DNA from: Bacteroidaceae bacterium
GTDB lineage: Bacteria > Bacteroidota > Bacteroidia > Bacteroidales > Bacteroidaceae
Direction of reading: 5' to 3'
NCBI GenBank assembly: GCA_902362595.1
Contig: CABIXF010000020.1
Coordinates: 1 to 64,000, forward strand
DNA length: 64,000 nucleotides
The notes under the pieces were generated by a model. That model ran no database searches. It saw only the letters and a program-made list of their open reading frames with translations, and had not been told where the DNA came from. Both the position numbers and the translations under genes were made by a program. This document shows positions 35,060 to 43,982 of this stretch, one piece after another (position 1 is the stretch's first letter; each line of letters starts with the position of its first letter).

Positions 35060-35947
35060 TTAATACCCTTGTTTCTTCAGATAATCATATTCCTCTTTGG
35101 AAATCCATTCCACCACATTGGCATAAGTTCCTACGGTACCTACTCCGTTTACATAGAACGTCATGTATTGGAAGAAGAAGTTCTGACATACATTATAATA
35201 AGAGATTGCACCTGTGGCATTCATGACACGTAGCTTGTCGTCTCCGTGCCAACTTCCTTGAAAAGCTTCCACTGTAGAACCAACCACTTGCGGTTCCATC
35301 TCCAGAAGAGGCTGCAACGGATTGTCGGTATTAAACGAAACCTTAATGTCATACCCATCATACAAGAAATTCTTCAGAATAATACCGTTTTCTACTTCCG
35401 GGTCCTTCTCCGTAGTCAACAACCGCATTTCTGTAGTCTGCATATAATCGGTGAAGAAAGTAGAAGTAAGCACAGCATACCCGACAAACGTATTGATATC
35501 AAACGGGCAAACCTTGACCAACACTACTTTTGTATCGCGTCCATACAAATCCCAGATTTTATCTTTGTCGGCAGTCAGTCGCAACATGACCCCAATGGAA
35601 TCTGTATCTTCAAAATTATTATAATGTCCACGTATCTTGATGGAAGATGTCCGTTCTCCTGCTTTAATCGTCACATTGTTTGACTGAAGATCGTAATGCA
35701 CTCCTTCAATGGCATTACTTCCTTTGTCTACGACTTCAACAGAATAAGTACGATCATAATCGCAAGCTGTAGTCGCTGTTACCGGAATGTCATAATACGT
35801 ATCGTCGCTCTGTACGGCGATGGTCTGAAGCGTATCAGAGAACATCACATAATCCGGACCGCTATAGGTCGCATTTTCCTCACTACACCCAGCCATGACA
35901 GAGAGTGCAAAGAAAAGCATACCCCAATTTTTCAAAAGTCGTTTCAT
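35060..35947 (-). CDS. Lipoprotein, DUF4843/DUF4984-like
   Basis: The 295-aa product has a lipoprotein signal (SVMAGCSEEN), then an Ig-like region (YYDIPVTATTACDYDRTYSVEVV...AIEGVHYDL) typical of the DUF4843 family found after susD genes, and a C-terminal domain of unknown fold. Function is unknown; it is probably a surface accessory protein. It lies 24 bases after the susD gene. Confidence 0.75.
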   Translation of the reverse strand: MKRLLKNWGMLFFALSVMAGCSEENATYSGPDYVMFSDTLQTIAVQSDDTYYDIPVTATTACDYDRTYSVEVVDKGSNAIEGVHYDLQSNNVTIKAGERTSSIKIRGHYNNFEDTDSIGVMLRLTADKDKIWDLYGRDTKVVLVKVCPFDINTFVGYAVLTSTFFTDYMQTTEMRLLTTEKDPEVENGIILKNFLYDGYDIKVSFNTDNPLQPLLEMEPQVVGSTVEAFQGSWHGDDKLRVMNATGAISYYNVCQNFFFQYMTFYVNGVGTVGTYANVVEWISKEEYDYLKKQGY

Positions 35948-35971
35948 GATTATTATCGAATGTTTAATAGA

Positions 35972-37495
35972 TTATTTGTTACTTTCATTAGGCGCAATTG
36001 CCGATCCCGGCAAATCCAATTCATGCTGTGGAATAGGCCATACAAACAGCGGATTGTTCGCATCTATCTTCAAGCTGCTTCCGTCGCTCACACTCTGTGT
36101 CTGAGGTGTACGTGTAAAACCTTTACCCCAACGCTTCAAGTCATTCAGACGGAATCCTTCCATATACAGTTCGCGAACCCGTTCGTTACTGATATTCTCC
36201 AGCCAGTTGTCTTCTGTCAGGTTCAAGGAAGAAGAACCTTCCGATGAGATACGGGCCTTACGCAAAGTTTGTACATCCGTCATCGCCTTGTCAAACTGTT
36301 TCTTACGACAGTAAGCCTCTGCACGTATCAGATACTGTTCAGACAAGCGGAACACTTTCGGCATGCTCACATGAAGAATGTTGTAGTTGTTGATGAAATC
36401 CTGATTACCGTGATACTTGATAAGCAACGGCCAGGTCAAGCCATGACTATATCCGGTAGTTGTCGTTCCGAAGAAAGCATTATAACGCAAATCTCCTGTC
36501 TGGTACAGAGAAAGTGCCGCACTTCCCGGCACATAATCCGGACGATAAGTTGAAAAGTCATAATTCAAGAACACCTGTCCAAGCTTACCGCCATAAGAAG
36601 TATTGGTGAACCCTACTTTCCAGATAATTTCTGTAGCCTGATCATATTGCCACATGTAGTCGTAATAAGAATAGTTCCCGGTATAAACGGTATTTGCATC
36701 CGAGAGCAAGAACTTATTGCTGTCTATCACCTTGGAAGCCGCTTCAATGGCATTGTCCCAATCCTGCATATACAAATATACACGTGCATACAGCGCCTGC
36801 ACTGTATAGTAAGTGAAGTAAGGCGTATTGTAAAGATTAGCCGCATCTTCATCCTGATCCGAATCAAGAGCTTCTGCAGCCTTTGCCAGATCATTCAACA
36901 CAAACTGATAGGAATCGTATAAAGAAGCACGCTTCATCTCTCCCGGATTGGAGTAGCTTGAAACAAGTACCACACCTAGTTCATCCTTTGCGGTAGCCGG
37001 GTCGTATGCCTTGCAGAAACATTTAATCAGTTCAGAATAGGCTAACGCACGGGCAAAGTAGACTTCTCCTTTAAATCCCTGCAAACGGTCATACGCATCG
37101 TCATCCACCAAGGTATTTTCCCATTTTGCGATTTGCTCAAAGAAGAAATTGCAGTCACCAATCACTTTATAAAGCGTACCATACACCGCTTCTATATCCG
37201 AGTTGGTCGGATTGATGTTCCAACGCCATATATCTCCGTACGTATTTGAATATCCGTTCACGGCATACACCAGATCGGCCTGGATATCAGGCAACAGTGT
37301 CAGGTTTCCACTATAAAGATACTGGCTCTTGTAGTCTGCATAGATACCTACTACCGCCTGATTTGCTTCTTCCACGGTAGTAATCGCATGGTCGGCAAGG
37401 ATGGCATGAGTTGGTTCCTTATCCAAGCAGGAGGTTGAAAGCAGTGCTGTCGCAACACCTAATAAATATATTCTAATATTTCTCATTGTCTTCAT
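35972..37495 (-). CDS. SusD/RagB-family nutrient-binding lipoprotein
   Basis: SusD-like lipoproteins form a lid on the SusC channel and bind the incoming ligand. The 507-aa protein has a lipobox (LSTSCLDKEP), the N-terminal TPR-rich region (FARALAYSELIKCF) and the C-terminal family segment NERVRELYMEGFRLNDLKRWG. It follows susC by 6 bases. No glycan specificity can be read. Confidence 0.93.
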   Translation of the reverse strand: MKTMRNIRIYLLGVATALLSTSCLDKEPTHAILADHAITTVEEANQAVVGIYADYKSQYLYSGNLTLLPDIQADLVYAVNGYSNTYGDIWRWNINPTNSDIEAVYGTLYKVIGDCNFFFEQIAKWENTLVDDDAYDRLQGFKGEVYFARALAYSELIKCFCKAYDPATAKDELGVVLVSSYSNPGEMKRASLYDSYQFVLNDLAKAAEALDSDQDEDAANLYNTPYFTYYTVQALYARVYLYMQDWDNAIEAASKVIDSNKFLLSDANTVYTGNYSYYDYMWQYDQATEIIWKVGFTNTSYGGKLGQVFLNYDFSTYRPDYVPGSAALSLYQTGDLRYNAFFGTTTTGYSHGLTWPLLIKYHGNQDFINNYNILHVSMPKVFRLSEQYLIRAEAYCRKKQFDKAMTDVQTLRKARISSEGSSSLNLTEDNWLENISNERVRELYMEGFRLNDLKRWGKGFTRTPQTQSVSDGSSLKIDANNPLFVWPIPQHELDLPGSAIAPNESNK

Positions 37496-37501
37496 CTTTT
37501 T

Positions 37502-40435
37502 TTAAAAGTTCAACTCCACACCCAAGGTAAACTGACGTGTCATAGGGTATTGTGCCCGGTATATATTTGAGCTGACCTCAGGGTCAAGACCGGTAAACTT
37601 CGTAAATGTCAGCAGGTTCTGTCCTTGAACAAAAATCCGGGCTGCATCAAAGAAGTGTGTTTTTCCCAACAAGCTGTTAGGGAAATTATAGGCAATCATC
37701 AGATTCTTCAGACGCAGGAAAGACGCATTTTCAAGATAATGGGTATCAAACTGCGGAGTCACTCCATGTCTTGGAATATCTGTCACGTCACCTGGTTCCT
37801 TCCAGCGATTATACAGCAAGCGTCTGGACTGATTATAGGAAGTATAAAGTCCGTTACTTTCATCCATCAGACGGTCGTTGTTGTATACCCAACGGTCGGC
37901 CATCCAGCTGAACTGAGCAGAAAGAGTAATCCCCTTCCACGAAAGATTGGTTCCAAAACCTCCCTGCCAAGGAGCCACAAAACTCTTGCCTTCAATCAGC
38001 ACACGGTTTTCTTCACTGAAGACATTTGTGATTTCTCCATCCTTTGTATACCACAATGCATCTCCATTGGCCGGATTGACACCTGCATAACGTACCATAT
38101 AGAAATTCGACACATCGTGTCCCACCGCATACATGTTGACATTACTGTCTACATACTGGTCTATACCATTGTAAAGTTCCGTCAGTTTATTTTTGTTGAA
38201 CGAAGCATTGGCAAACACGTTCCATGTGAAATTCTTGGTATGGATAAGGTCGGCATCTACCGACAGTTCAATACCACGGTTCACCATTGCACCCACGTTG
38301 TCCCAATAAGAGCCATAACCTCCGTCGGCATAGCTTACAGGTACCTGCATCAGCATGTCGGTAGTAAGCTTGTTATAGAATTCTGCCGTAAAGTTCACAC
38401 GATTGAAGAATCCTAAGCGAAGTCCGATGTTGGTTGTCCACAGTTTTTCCCATGTCAGATTCTCATTTCCACGCTGTGAAGGAGTAAGACCGGTCTCACC
38501 CATATAATTGGAATCTCCTGTCACCAAAGCCAGATGTTCATAGTTGGAAATAGAAGAGTTACCGGAGGTACCCGTACTAAAAGTCAACTGCCCGTTCGTC
38601 AGCCAGTCATATTTCTTAAAGAAATCTTCCTTCTTGAAATCCCACATCAGTCCGACAGACCAGAATCCTGCCCAACGGTTATCCTTACCAAAACGGGAAG
38701 AAGCGTCTGCACGAATAGAGAAATCAGCATAATACTTGCTGTCATAATTGTATTCAGCTCTTCCAAAGAAAGAAAGGAAGCCATAATCAGTGGTCGAATC
38801 CATCCATGTCGTAGCGTACGAGCCGGCAGAAAGATTGGTCAAGGCATCGTTGGTCTGACCGTCGGCTACCACCTGGAAAGTTTCATAATGATAATTTACT
38901 CCTTCCTGTCCAATCATAAAATTAAAATCATGCTTGTTGTCTCGGTTGAAATGATAGTTGGCCGTATTCGTAATGGTCAATGTCAATCCATCGGTAGAGG
39001 CTCTACCTGCAGAACCTGAGTTATTATTCAAAATATAACTCGGGAACGACTGCATGAAAGTAGTGGAGTGTGAATAATCCGCACCGAACTGTGAACGAAT
39101 GGTCAGCCCTTCAATCGGAGTAATTTCCGCATAAAGAGAAGAAATAACTTTGTAGACCTTATGTTTCACCGGATTATTCTCCATCCATTCAATCGGATTC
39201 TGTCCTGTCCCAGTCCATTCACCCTCATTCTGTGAAGCCAATGTTCCATCCGCATTATACGGATTCCAATAAGGAAGCATGAAATGAGAAGCCGAAATCG
39301 GCGCATACAAAGTATATTCTCCGTCCTCAGCCTGTTCCATCTCTTCATAGGCCAGCAACGTGTTGGTACCCAGTTTCAGCCAGTCCTTTGCCCGGTTTTC
39401 CACGTTGGCACGAAGGTTATAACGGCTGAATGAGGAGCCAATTGTAATACCATCCTGATCAAAGAAGCCCCCTGATACATAATAATTGGTTTTCTCTGTG
39501 GCTCCATTGACAGACAGCTCGTAACTCTGTGAAGGGGCATTGTTATTAAACACCTCATCCATCCAGTTTACATCAATATCCTTTACCTTATTATAAAAGT
39601 CATCTCCAAGATCCAATCCGATTTCCTTTTCATACTGAATACGCTCTGCAGTATTCATCAGGTTCCAGTTGTTTCCAGCCAACTGAGAGAATCCCCACTG
39701 TCCACGGAAAGTAACTTTTGCATTACCTATATCACGTCCGCGCTTCGTCGTAATCACTACCACACCGTTGGCTGCACGTGCTCCATAAATAGAAGTGGAA
39801 GAAGCGTCCTTCAACACAGAAATACTCTCTATATCACTAGGGTTCAATGCATTGAAACTGGAAGATTCGATAGGTACCCCATCCAGGATAAAAAGCGGAG
39901 TCGTTCCTGAATTGATAGAGTTTGTACCACGAATCTGGAAAGTTGCTGCTCGGCTAGGTTCACCGGAAGCTGCAATGACAGTCAAACCTGGAGTTTGTCC
40001 CTGTAATGCCTGATCGAAACTGGCTGTAGGAACATTTTCCAACTTTTCACTCTTCACGGTAGACACAGAACCCGCAATGGTTCCCTTTTTACGAACACCG
40101 TATGCCACGACCACCACGTCGTCCATCATCTGTGAATCGTCTGTCATAACCACATTCAGTATGCCTGTCTTAGCATTCACCTTCAGTTCCTGCGTTTGCA
40201 TACCGATATAAGAGAAGACCAAAGTAGCTTCGCCACCCTGAATCTGCAGCTCATAGTTACCGTCAATGTCAGTAACCACACCATTAGTAGTTCCTTTTTG
40301 CAGAATAGATACTCCAATCAACGGTTCATTGTCGGTTTTCGACACGACATTACCCTTCACCCTATACGACTGGGCCAAGACTGATTGAACACTTAATACA
40401 GCAAAAAAGAGTAACCAAAGACTAAATCTTTTCAT
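37502..40435 (-). CDS. SusC/RagA-family TonB-dependent transporter
   Basis: The 977-aa outer-membrane transporter has a signal peptide, an N-terminal carboxypeptidase-like domain (PLIGVSILQKGTTNGVVTDIDG), a plug domain (SISVLKDASSTSIYGARAANG) and a 22-strand barrel ending in QFTLGVELNF. It heads a leftward operon of nine genes down to 25614 with short gaps. Import of peptide or glycopeptide is inferred from the protease and LRR proteins downstream. Confidence 0.95.
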   Translation of the reverse strand: MKRFSLWLLFFAVLSVQSVLAQSYRVKGNVVSKTDNEPLIGVSILQKGTTNGVVTDIDGNYELQIQGGEATLVFSYIGMQTQELKVNAKTGILNVVMTDDSQMMDDVVVVAYGVRKKGTIAGSVSTVKSEKLENVPTASFDQALQGQTPGLTVIAASGEPSRAATFQIRGTNSINSGTTPLFILDGVPIESSSFNALNPSDIESISVLKDASSTSIYGARAANGVVVITTKRGRDIGNAKVTFRGQWGFSQLAGNNWNLMNTAERIQYEKEIGLDLGDDFYNKVKDIDVNWMDEVFNNNAPSQSYELSVNGATEKTNYYVSGGFFDQDGITIGSSFSRYNLRANVENRAKDWLKLGTNTLLAYEEMEQAEDGEYTLYAPISASHFMLPYWNPYNADGTLASQNEGEWTGTGQNPIEWMENNPVKHKVYKVISSLYAEITPIEGLTIRSQFGADYSHSTTFMQSFPSYILNNNSGSAGRASTDGLTLTITNTANYHFNRDNKHDFNFMIGQEGVNYHYETFQVVADGQTNDALTNLSAGSYATTWMDSTTDYGFLSFFGRAEYNYDSKYYADFSIRADASSRFGKDNRWAGFWSVGLMWDFKKEDFFKKYDWLTNGQLTFSTGTSGNSSISNYEHLALVTGDSNYMGETGLTPSQRGNENLTWEKLWTTNIGLRLGFFNRVNFTAEFYNKLTTDMLMQVPVSYADGGYGSYWDNVGAMVNRGIELSVDADLIHTKNFTWNVFANASFNKNKLTELYNGIDQYVDSNVNMYAVGHDVSNFYMVRYAGVNPANGDALWYTKDGEITNVFSEENRVLIEGKSFVAPWQGGFGTNLSWKGITLSAQFSWMADRWVYNNDRLMDESNGLYTSYNQSRRLLYNRWKEPGDVTDIPRHGVTPQFDTHYLENASFLRLKNLMIAYNFPNSLLGKTHFFDAARIFVQGQNLLTFTKFTGLDPEVSSNIYRAQYPMTRQFTLGVELNF

Positions 40436-40944
40436 CTTTTGTCTGTAAAATAAAAATTAATGATTAAATAAAAAAAAATTTCGACCACACATCAACAATC
40501 TATCCCGCTTCGTCACACGACGAAACCGGACAAAATTATCTTCCATTCACAATCCGTGAATGTGCTTAAACATAAATCAGAAAATACAAAATCAGGAAAG
40601 TCCCACCTTTCTATCTACTCCTTTCAGAAAGAATCACGTGACTTTACATTACGAAATACCCAATCCCGATTGCTAATACCTATAATCATACAAAATGAAT
40701 ATATATTCATGAACCCTATTTACTCTCTAATAAATCTGATTGCAAAAGTACACAAAAACTATAATATGACATATTTTTATCCATCTTATTTTATCAGCTA
40801 TAAGACTTTAATCAAATAAATATTAAAACAAGCGGAATTTTTACTCATAATAACCTCTTAAGTGTACGTATCTCTTCAAATGTCTACAAAGCGCCGAAGC
40901 CTTTTTCTATATTTGCCTTGTAGCATAATAGATTTCGCTCATGT
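40436..40944. other. Long leader and intergenic region upstream of the Sus-like operon
   Basis: AT-rich, no gene seen. A minus-strand -7 box at 40743-40750 would give susC a leader of about 300 nt. A plus-strand TATATTTG at 40908-40915 may serve the HU-like gene. Confidence 0.5.
40743..40750 (-). promoter_or_regulatory. Candidate -7 box of the Sus-like protease operon
   Basis: The minus strand reads TACTTTTG. It is about 308 bases from the susC ATG, and no -33 element is convincing, so the call is tentative. Confidence 0.4.
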
Positions 40945-41024
40945 GAACCGTATGTTTTCCCAAGCAGAAACCTACGTTTCCACCATACGAAACTTACGTT
41001 TTCAGCAGCAGAGACATAAATATT
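40945..41024. repeat. 22-bp-pitch repeat with AAAC-N4-GTTT core upstream of the HU-like gene
   Basis: GAACCGTATGTTTTC (40945), GAAACCTACGTTTC (40967) and GAAACTTACGTTTTC (40989) start exactly 22 bases apart, with a degenerate fourth unit GAGACATAAA at 41011. The cores are palindromic. The pitch is the same as that of the array at 420-573, although the core is four bases shorter. It lies in the probable leader of the HU-like gene. Confidence 0.75.
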
Positions 41025-41046
41025 AACTATAAATCATCTAAAAAAC

Positions 41047-41673
41047 ATGGAAGCATTATACGATTTTCTTCCCGTACCCGGTACAAAAAGTGATGCACAG
41101 AATCCGAAACTTTACCCGAAGCTCGTAACCAGAGGGGCTGTACCCTTCAGTGAAATCATCAGACAAATAGCCCGCTCTTCCGGCTTCAAGGAAGGAACTG
41201 TCATCGGAGTCATGGAAGAAATAGAAAGATGGACTGCTTATTATATTTCCAAAGGGGAATGTGTAGAAATAGGACACATGGCATACGCTGTAGCCAACCT
41301 GAAAGCAGAAAAAGAAATCACGGATGAAGGAGAAATACATGCACAGAACATCCGTTTTAACAAAGTACGGTTCCGCACGGCCAAAAGTTTCAATCAAAGA
41401 TGCAGAGGACAACAACTGACACGGGCCAAGGCTGCATGGAAGTTCAAGCAAAGTTCCACCCGCTACACAGAAGCAGAACGCCTCAGCCTCTTGAGGGATT
41501 ATTTGAAACAGCATCCGTTCATTACACGTACGGAATATGGCAACCTGACCGGACTGCAAAAATCAAAAGCATGGAAAGATTTGAACAACTGGCTGAAGAA
41601 CAAAGTTCTGGAAAGTCAAGGGAAGGCCCCGCATAAAATTTATGTACTTCCCTGTGACAACCTCATACGCTAA
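41047..41673 (+). CDS. HU/IHF-like DNA-binding protein with C-terminal helix-turn-helix
   Basis: The 208-aa protein has an N-terminal domain of the HU-like type of Bacteroidetes (residues about 1-130, with TRGAVPFSEIIRQIARSSGF and FRTAKSF) and a C-terminal winged-helix-like part (YTEAERLSLLRDYLKQHPFITRTEYGNLTGL). HU domains fused to HTH modules have been described as a special clade in this phylum. It may act on local transcription or chromosome structure. It stands alone, upstream of convergent flavodoxin-like genes. Confidence 0.82.
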   Translation: MEALYDFLPVPGTKSDAQNPKLYPKLVTRGAVPFSEIIRQIARSSGFKEGTVIGVMEEIERWTAYYISKGECVEIGHMAYAVANLKAEKEITDEGEIHAQNIRFNKVRFRTAKSFNQRCRGQQLTRAKAAWKFKQSSTRYTEAERLSLLRDYLKQHPFITRTEYGNLTGLQKSKAWKDLNNWLKNKVLESQGKAPHKIYVLPCDNLIR

Positions 41674-41692
41674 CACTTTGTTCAAAGAGACA

Positions 41693-42295
41693 TCACTCTA
41701 TCTGCATGGTCTGCATCTGTTGCTTTGTGACACCAAACTTCCGACCATAACGTGTCCAGTAATAGGTGGAGGCCATCAGAAACAGTCTCTTGGACAACGG
41801 CATGGTCATTTGAAACAGCCGGTAATTTCCGTTGCCCACCGACCGGGCCAGTTTCCGGATGCTCCACACGGCCCACGGCTTAAACGGAGTCCGCAAAATG
41901 GCCTCACCACTACCCAGCATCAGGATGGAACCCATCTCATAATCACACTGACGACAGAAAAGCTTCATCATACTGACTGCTACGTCGCTCTGCTGGTATT
42001 CCAAAAAACCGCAATTAATAAGCAGAGACACAACAGGCTTCTTACAGGGAGGATTCTTTTCCAGAAACTTTAAAAAACCAAGAAATCCCACTGGAAGAGC
42101 ATCTGCATAAAGCGGAAAGACGAACAACACATCCGTATAATCTTTCATCCTGCGACACAAGTCTTCATGATTGTTTCTGGATAACACAAAATAATCACAT
42201 TCTGCCGGACAATACCGGGCAAATATCTCAGCATAATGCCGTGAATTTGATTTCGGAGCCCGTGGACTCCCATTTACCATCATTACTTTCCCCAT
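41693..42295 (-). CDS. Flavodoxin-like NAD(P)H-dependent oxidoreductase
   Basis: The 200-aa protein begins KVMMVNGSPRAPKSNSR, the FMN phosphate-binding loop of the NADPH-dependent FMN reductase family, and contains VFVFPLYADALPVGFL, the second flavin contact. The C-terminal part differs from typical members and holds basic and aromatic residues. It overlaps the preceding gene by 13 bases, so the two are co-translated. Substrate unknown. Confidence 0.8.
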   Translation of the reverse strand: MGKVMMVNGSPRAPKSNSRHYAEIFARYCPAECDYFVLSRNNHEDLCRRMKDYTDVLFVFPLYADALPVGFLGFLKFLEKNPPCKKPVVSLLINCGFLEYQQSDVAVSMMKLFCRQCDYEMGSILMLGSGEAILRTPFKPWAVWSIRKLARSVGNGNYRLFQMTMPLSKRLFLMASTYYWTRYGRKFGVTKQQMQTMQIE

Positions 42296-42795
42296 TGCTC
42301 AATAATTTTTTTCACCCTATCGGCAACCTTGGTTTCTTCTACAAACAAAACCTCGTAACTCTCAAAACTCATGTTGTGCGCATTTCGGGCAACCAGCCTT
42401 CGAAAAATATCCTCTTCTTCCGAAGACATACATCCATAGGCCAAAATAGTGGCTTTTTTCATCGATACTGCGCGCTGCACATGGTGTGTCTCCCCCTTAA
42501 AGATACGCAAGAATGCCTGCTGGACAGGAATTGCACGTTCCAGCATGGTCTTCATCACCGTATCATATCCTCCATATTTGACACGGCTGACATAAAGAAG
42601 TTCCTCACTTTGGGCTATATACGGATATACTGTCGTGGCATCATCACGAATCACACAACGTCCTGGCGTTTTTGTCCAGCACCCGAAACATCCCATGCAG
42701 TTCGCAATCTTCAATGAGGACAAATCAATGTATTTCATACGTGCATCATCACGCAATGTGACCTCCAGTGGCCTATCGCTCATAATTAATCTCAT
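42283..42795 (-). CDS. Flavodoxin-family protein (FMN reductase-like)
   Basis: The 170-aa protein has the MGCFGCWTKTPGRCVIRDD segment of flavodoxin-like iron-sulfur-flavoprotein relatives and YVSRVKYGGYDTVMKTMLER. The usual N-terminal phosphate loop is not obvious, so the start may lie in a shortened family form. It is paired with the next gene (13-bp overlap), and the two proteins may act together. Confidence 0.75.
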   Translation of the reverse strand: MRLIMSDRPLEVTLRDDARMKYIDLSSLKIANCMGCFGCWTKTPGRCVIRDDATTVYPYIAQSEELLYVSRVKYGGYDTVMKTMLERAIPVQQAFLRIFKGETHHVQRAVSMKKATILAYGCMSSEEEDIFRRLVARNAHNMSFESYEVLFVEETKVADRVKKIIEQWGK

Positions 42796-42831
42796 TTACC
42801 TTACTCTTTTGTCTTTAAATATTCTGATAAA

Positions 42832-42867
42832 AGTATCCCCCAACTTTCTTAAAGGCCGGGGGATACT
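42832..42867 (-). terminator. Terminator of the fucose operon
   Basis: AGTATCCCCC pairs perfectly with GGGGGATACT across a 16-nt loop, followed by TTTT on the minus strand. It lies 64 bases past the stop of the zinc dehydrogenase gene. Confidence 0.8.
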
Positions 42868-42930
42868 CTACTAAAGAACAAGCCAAAAAGGCTAATGGTT
42901 CAATGGATTAGGAATAAAACAAAGTGTTCA

Positions 42931-43950
42931 TCAGGCAAACTTGACCAAGATACGGAATACTTTACCTGGATTGGCAGCCCAACTGGACATGGCCTCTGCA
43001 GCCCCTTCCGGCAGGACGATTCTTGAAATAAGTTTCTCAACCGGACAATTTCCTGTCTGCATATAGTGTATTACAGCGCGAAAATCGGCGGGAAGTGCAT
43101 TTCGGGAGCCCCGAATGTCCAGTTCCTTCTGTACGAAAAACTTCGTCTGGAATTCCACTCCACTCTTGGCATAACCAATGCAAACCACCCGACCAGTAAA
43201 GCCGACTTCATCAACTGCCATTACATAAGTAGCCGGACTTCCTACCGCTTCGATTACCACATCGGCACCCATTCCACCAGAATACTCCTGCACCCGTTCA
43301 TGCACGTTCTCTGTCCGTGAATTAATCACATACGAAGCACCCACTTTACGGGCCAATGCCAATTTCTCGTCATCCAGGTCGACGGCAATCACCGTGGCAC
43401 CGCGTAAGGCCGCACGTACGATGGCTCCCATACCGACCATTCCGCAACCAATGACCATCACCAGTTCGTTGTCGACCACCTGTCCACGTGACACGGCATG
43501 GAAGCCCACACTCATCGGCTCAATCAGGGCACAGTCGCGGGCAGAAATACCCTCTGCCGGAATCACCTTGTTCCAGGGCAGTACGGCATATTCACACATT
43601 ACCCCTTGACGCTGCACACCGAGGGTTTCATTGTGTTCACAAGCGTTCACTCGTCCGTTCCGGCACGAAGCACACTTGCCGCAATTCGTATAAGGGTTCA
43701 GCGTCACACTCATGCCCTTCTTGAAACTGTCGGGTACTCCTGCCCCTACGGCTTCTATCACGGCACCGACTTCATGTCCCGGAATGACCGGCATCTTCAC
43801 CATCGGGTTCCGTCCGAGATACGTATTCAAGTCGGAACCACAAAAACCTACATACTCAATCTTTACCAATATCTCCCCTTCGTGCAGTTCGGGTTTTTCA
43901 ATCTCCACGACCGCCATTTGCTGGGGAGCTGCAATTTGAACAGCTTTCAT
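42931..43950 (-). CDS. Zinc-dependent alcohol dehydrogenase of the sorbitol dehydrogenase type
   Basis: The 339-aa medium-chain dehydrogenase has the catalytic zinc ligand segments GFCGSDLNTYLG and GHEVGAVIEAVG, the structural zinc cysteines CGKCASCRNGRVNAC, and the NAD-binding GCGMVGMGA. In the fucose operon it could oxidise 2-keto-3-deoxy-L-fuconate or reduce lactaldehyde; the substrate is not readable from sequence. It is the last gene of the operon, 32 bases after the permease gene. Confidence 0.85.
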   Translation of the reverse strand: MKAVQIAAPQQMAVVEIEKPELHEGEILVKIEYVGFCGSDLNTYLGRNPMVKMPVIPGHEVGAVIEAVGAGVPDSFKKGMSVTLNPYTNCGKCASCRNGRVNACEHNETLGVQRQGVMCEYAVLPWNKVIPAEGISARDCALIEPMSVGFHAVSRGQVVDNELVMVIGCGMVGMGAIVRAALRGATVIAVDLDDEKLALARKVGASYVINSRTENVHERVQEYSGGMGADVVIEAVGSPATYVMAVDEVGFTGRVVCIGYAKSGVEFQTKFFVQKELDIRGSRNALPADFRAVIHYMQTGNCPVEKLISRIVLPEGAAEAMSSWAANPGKVFRILVKFA

Positions 43951-43982
43951 TTTCTTTTTATTTTTAATTCTACGTTTCTATT

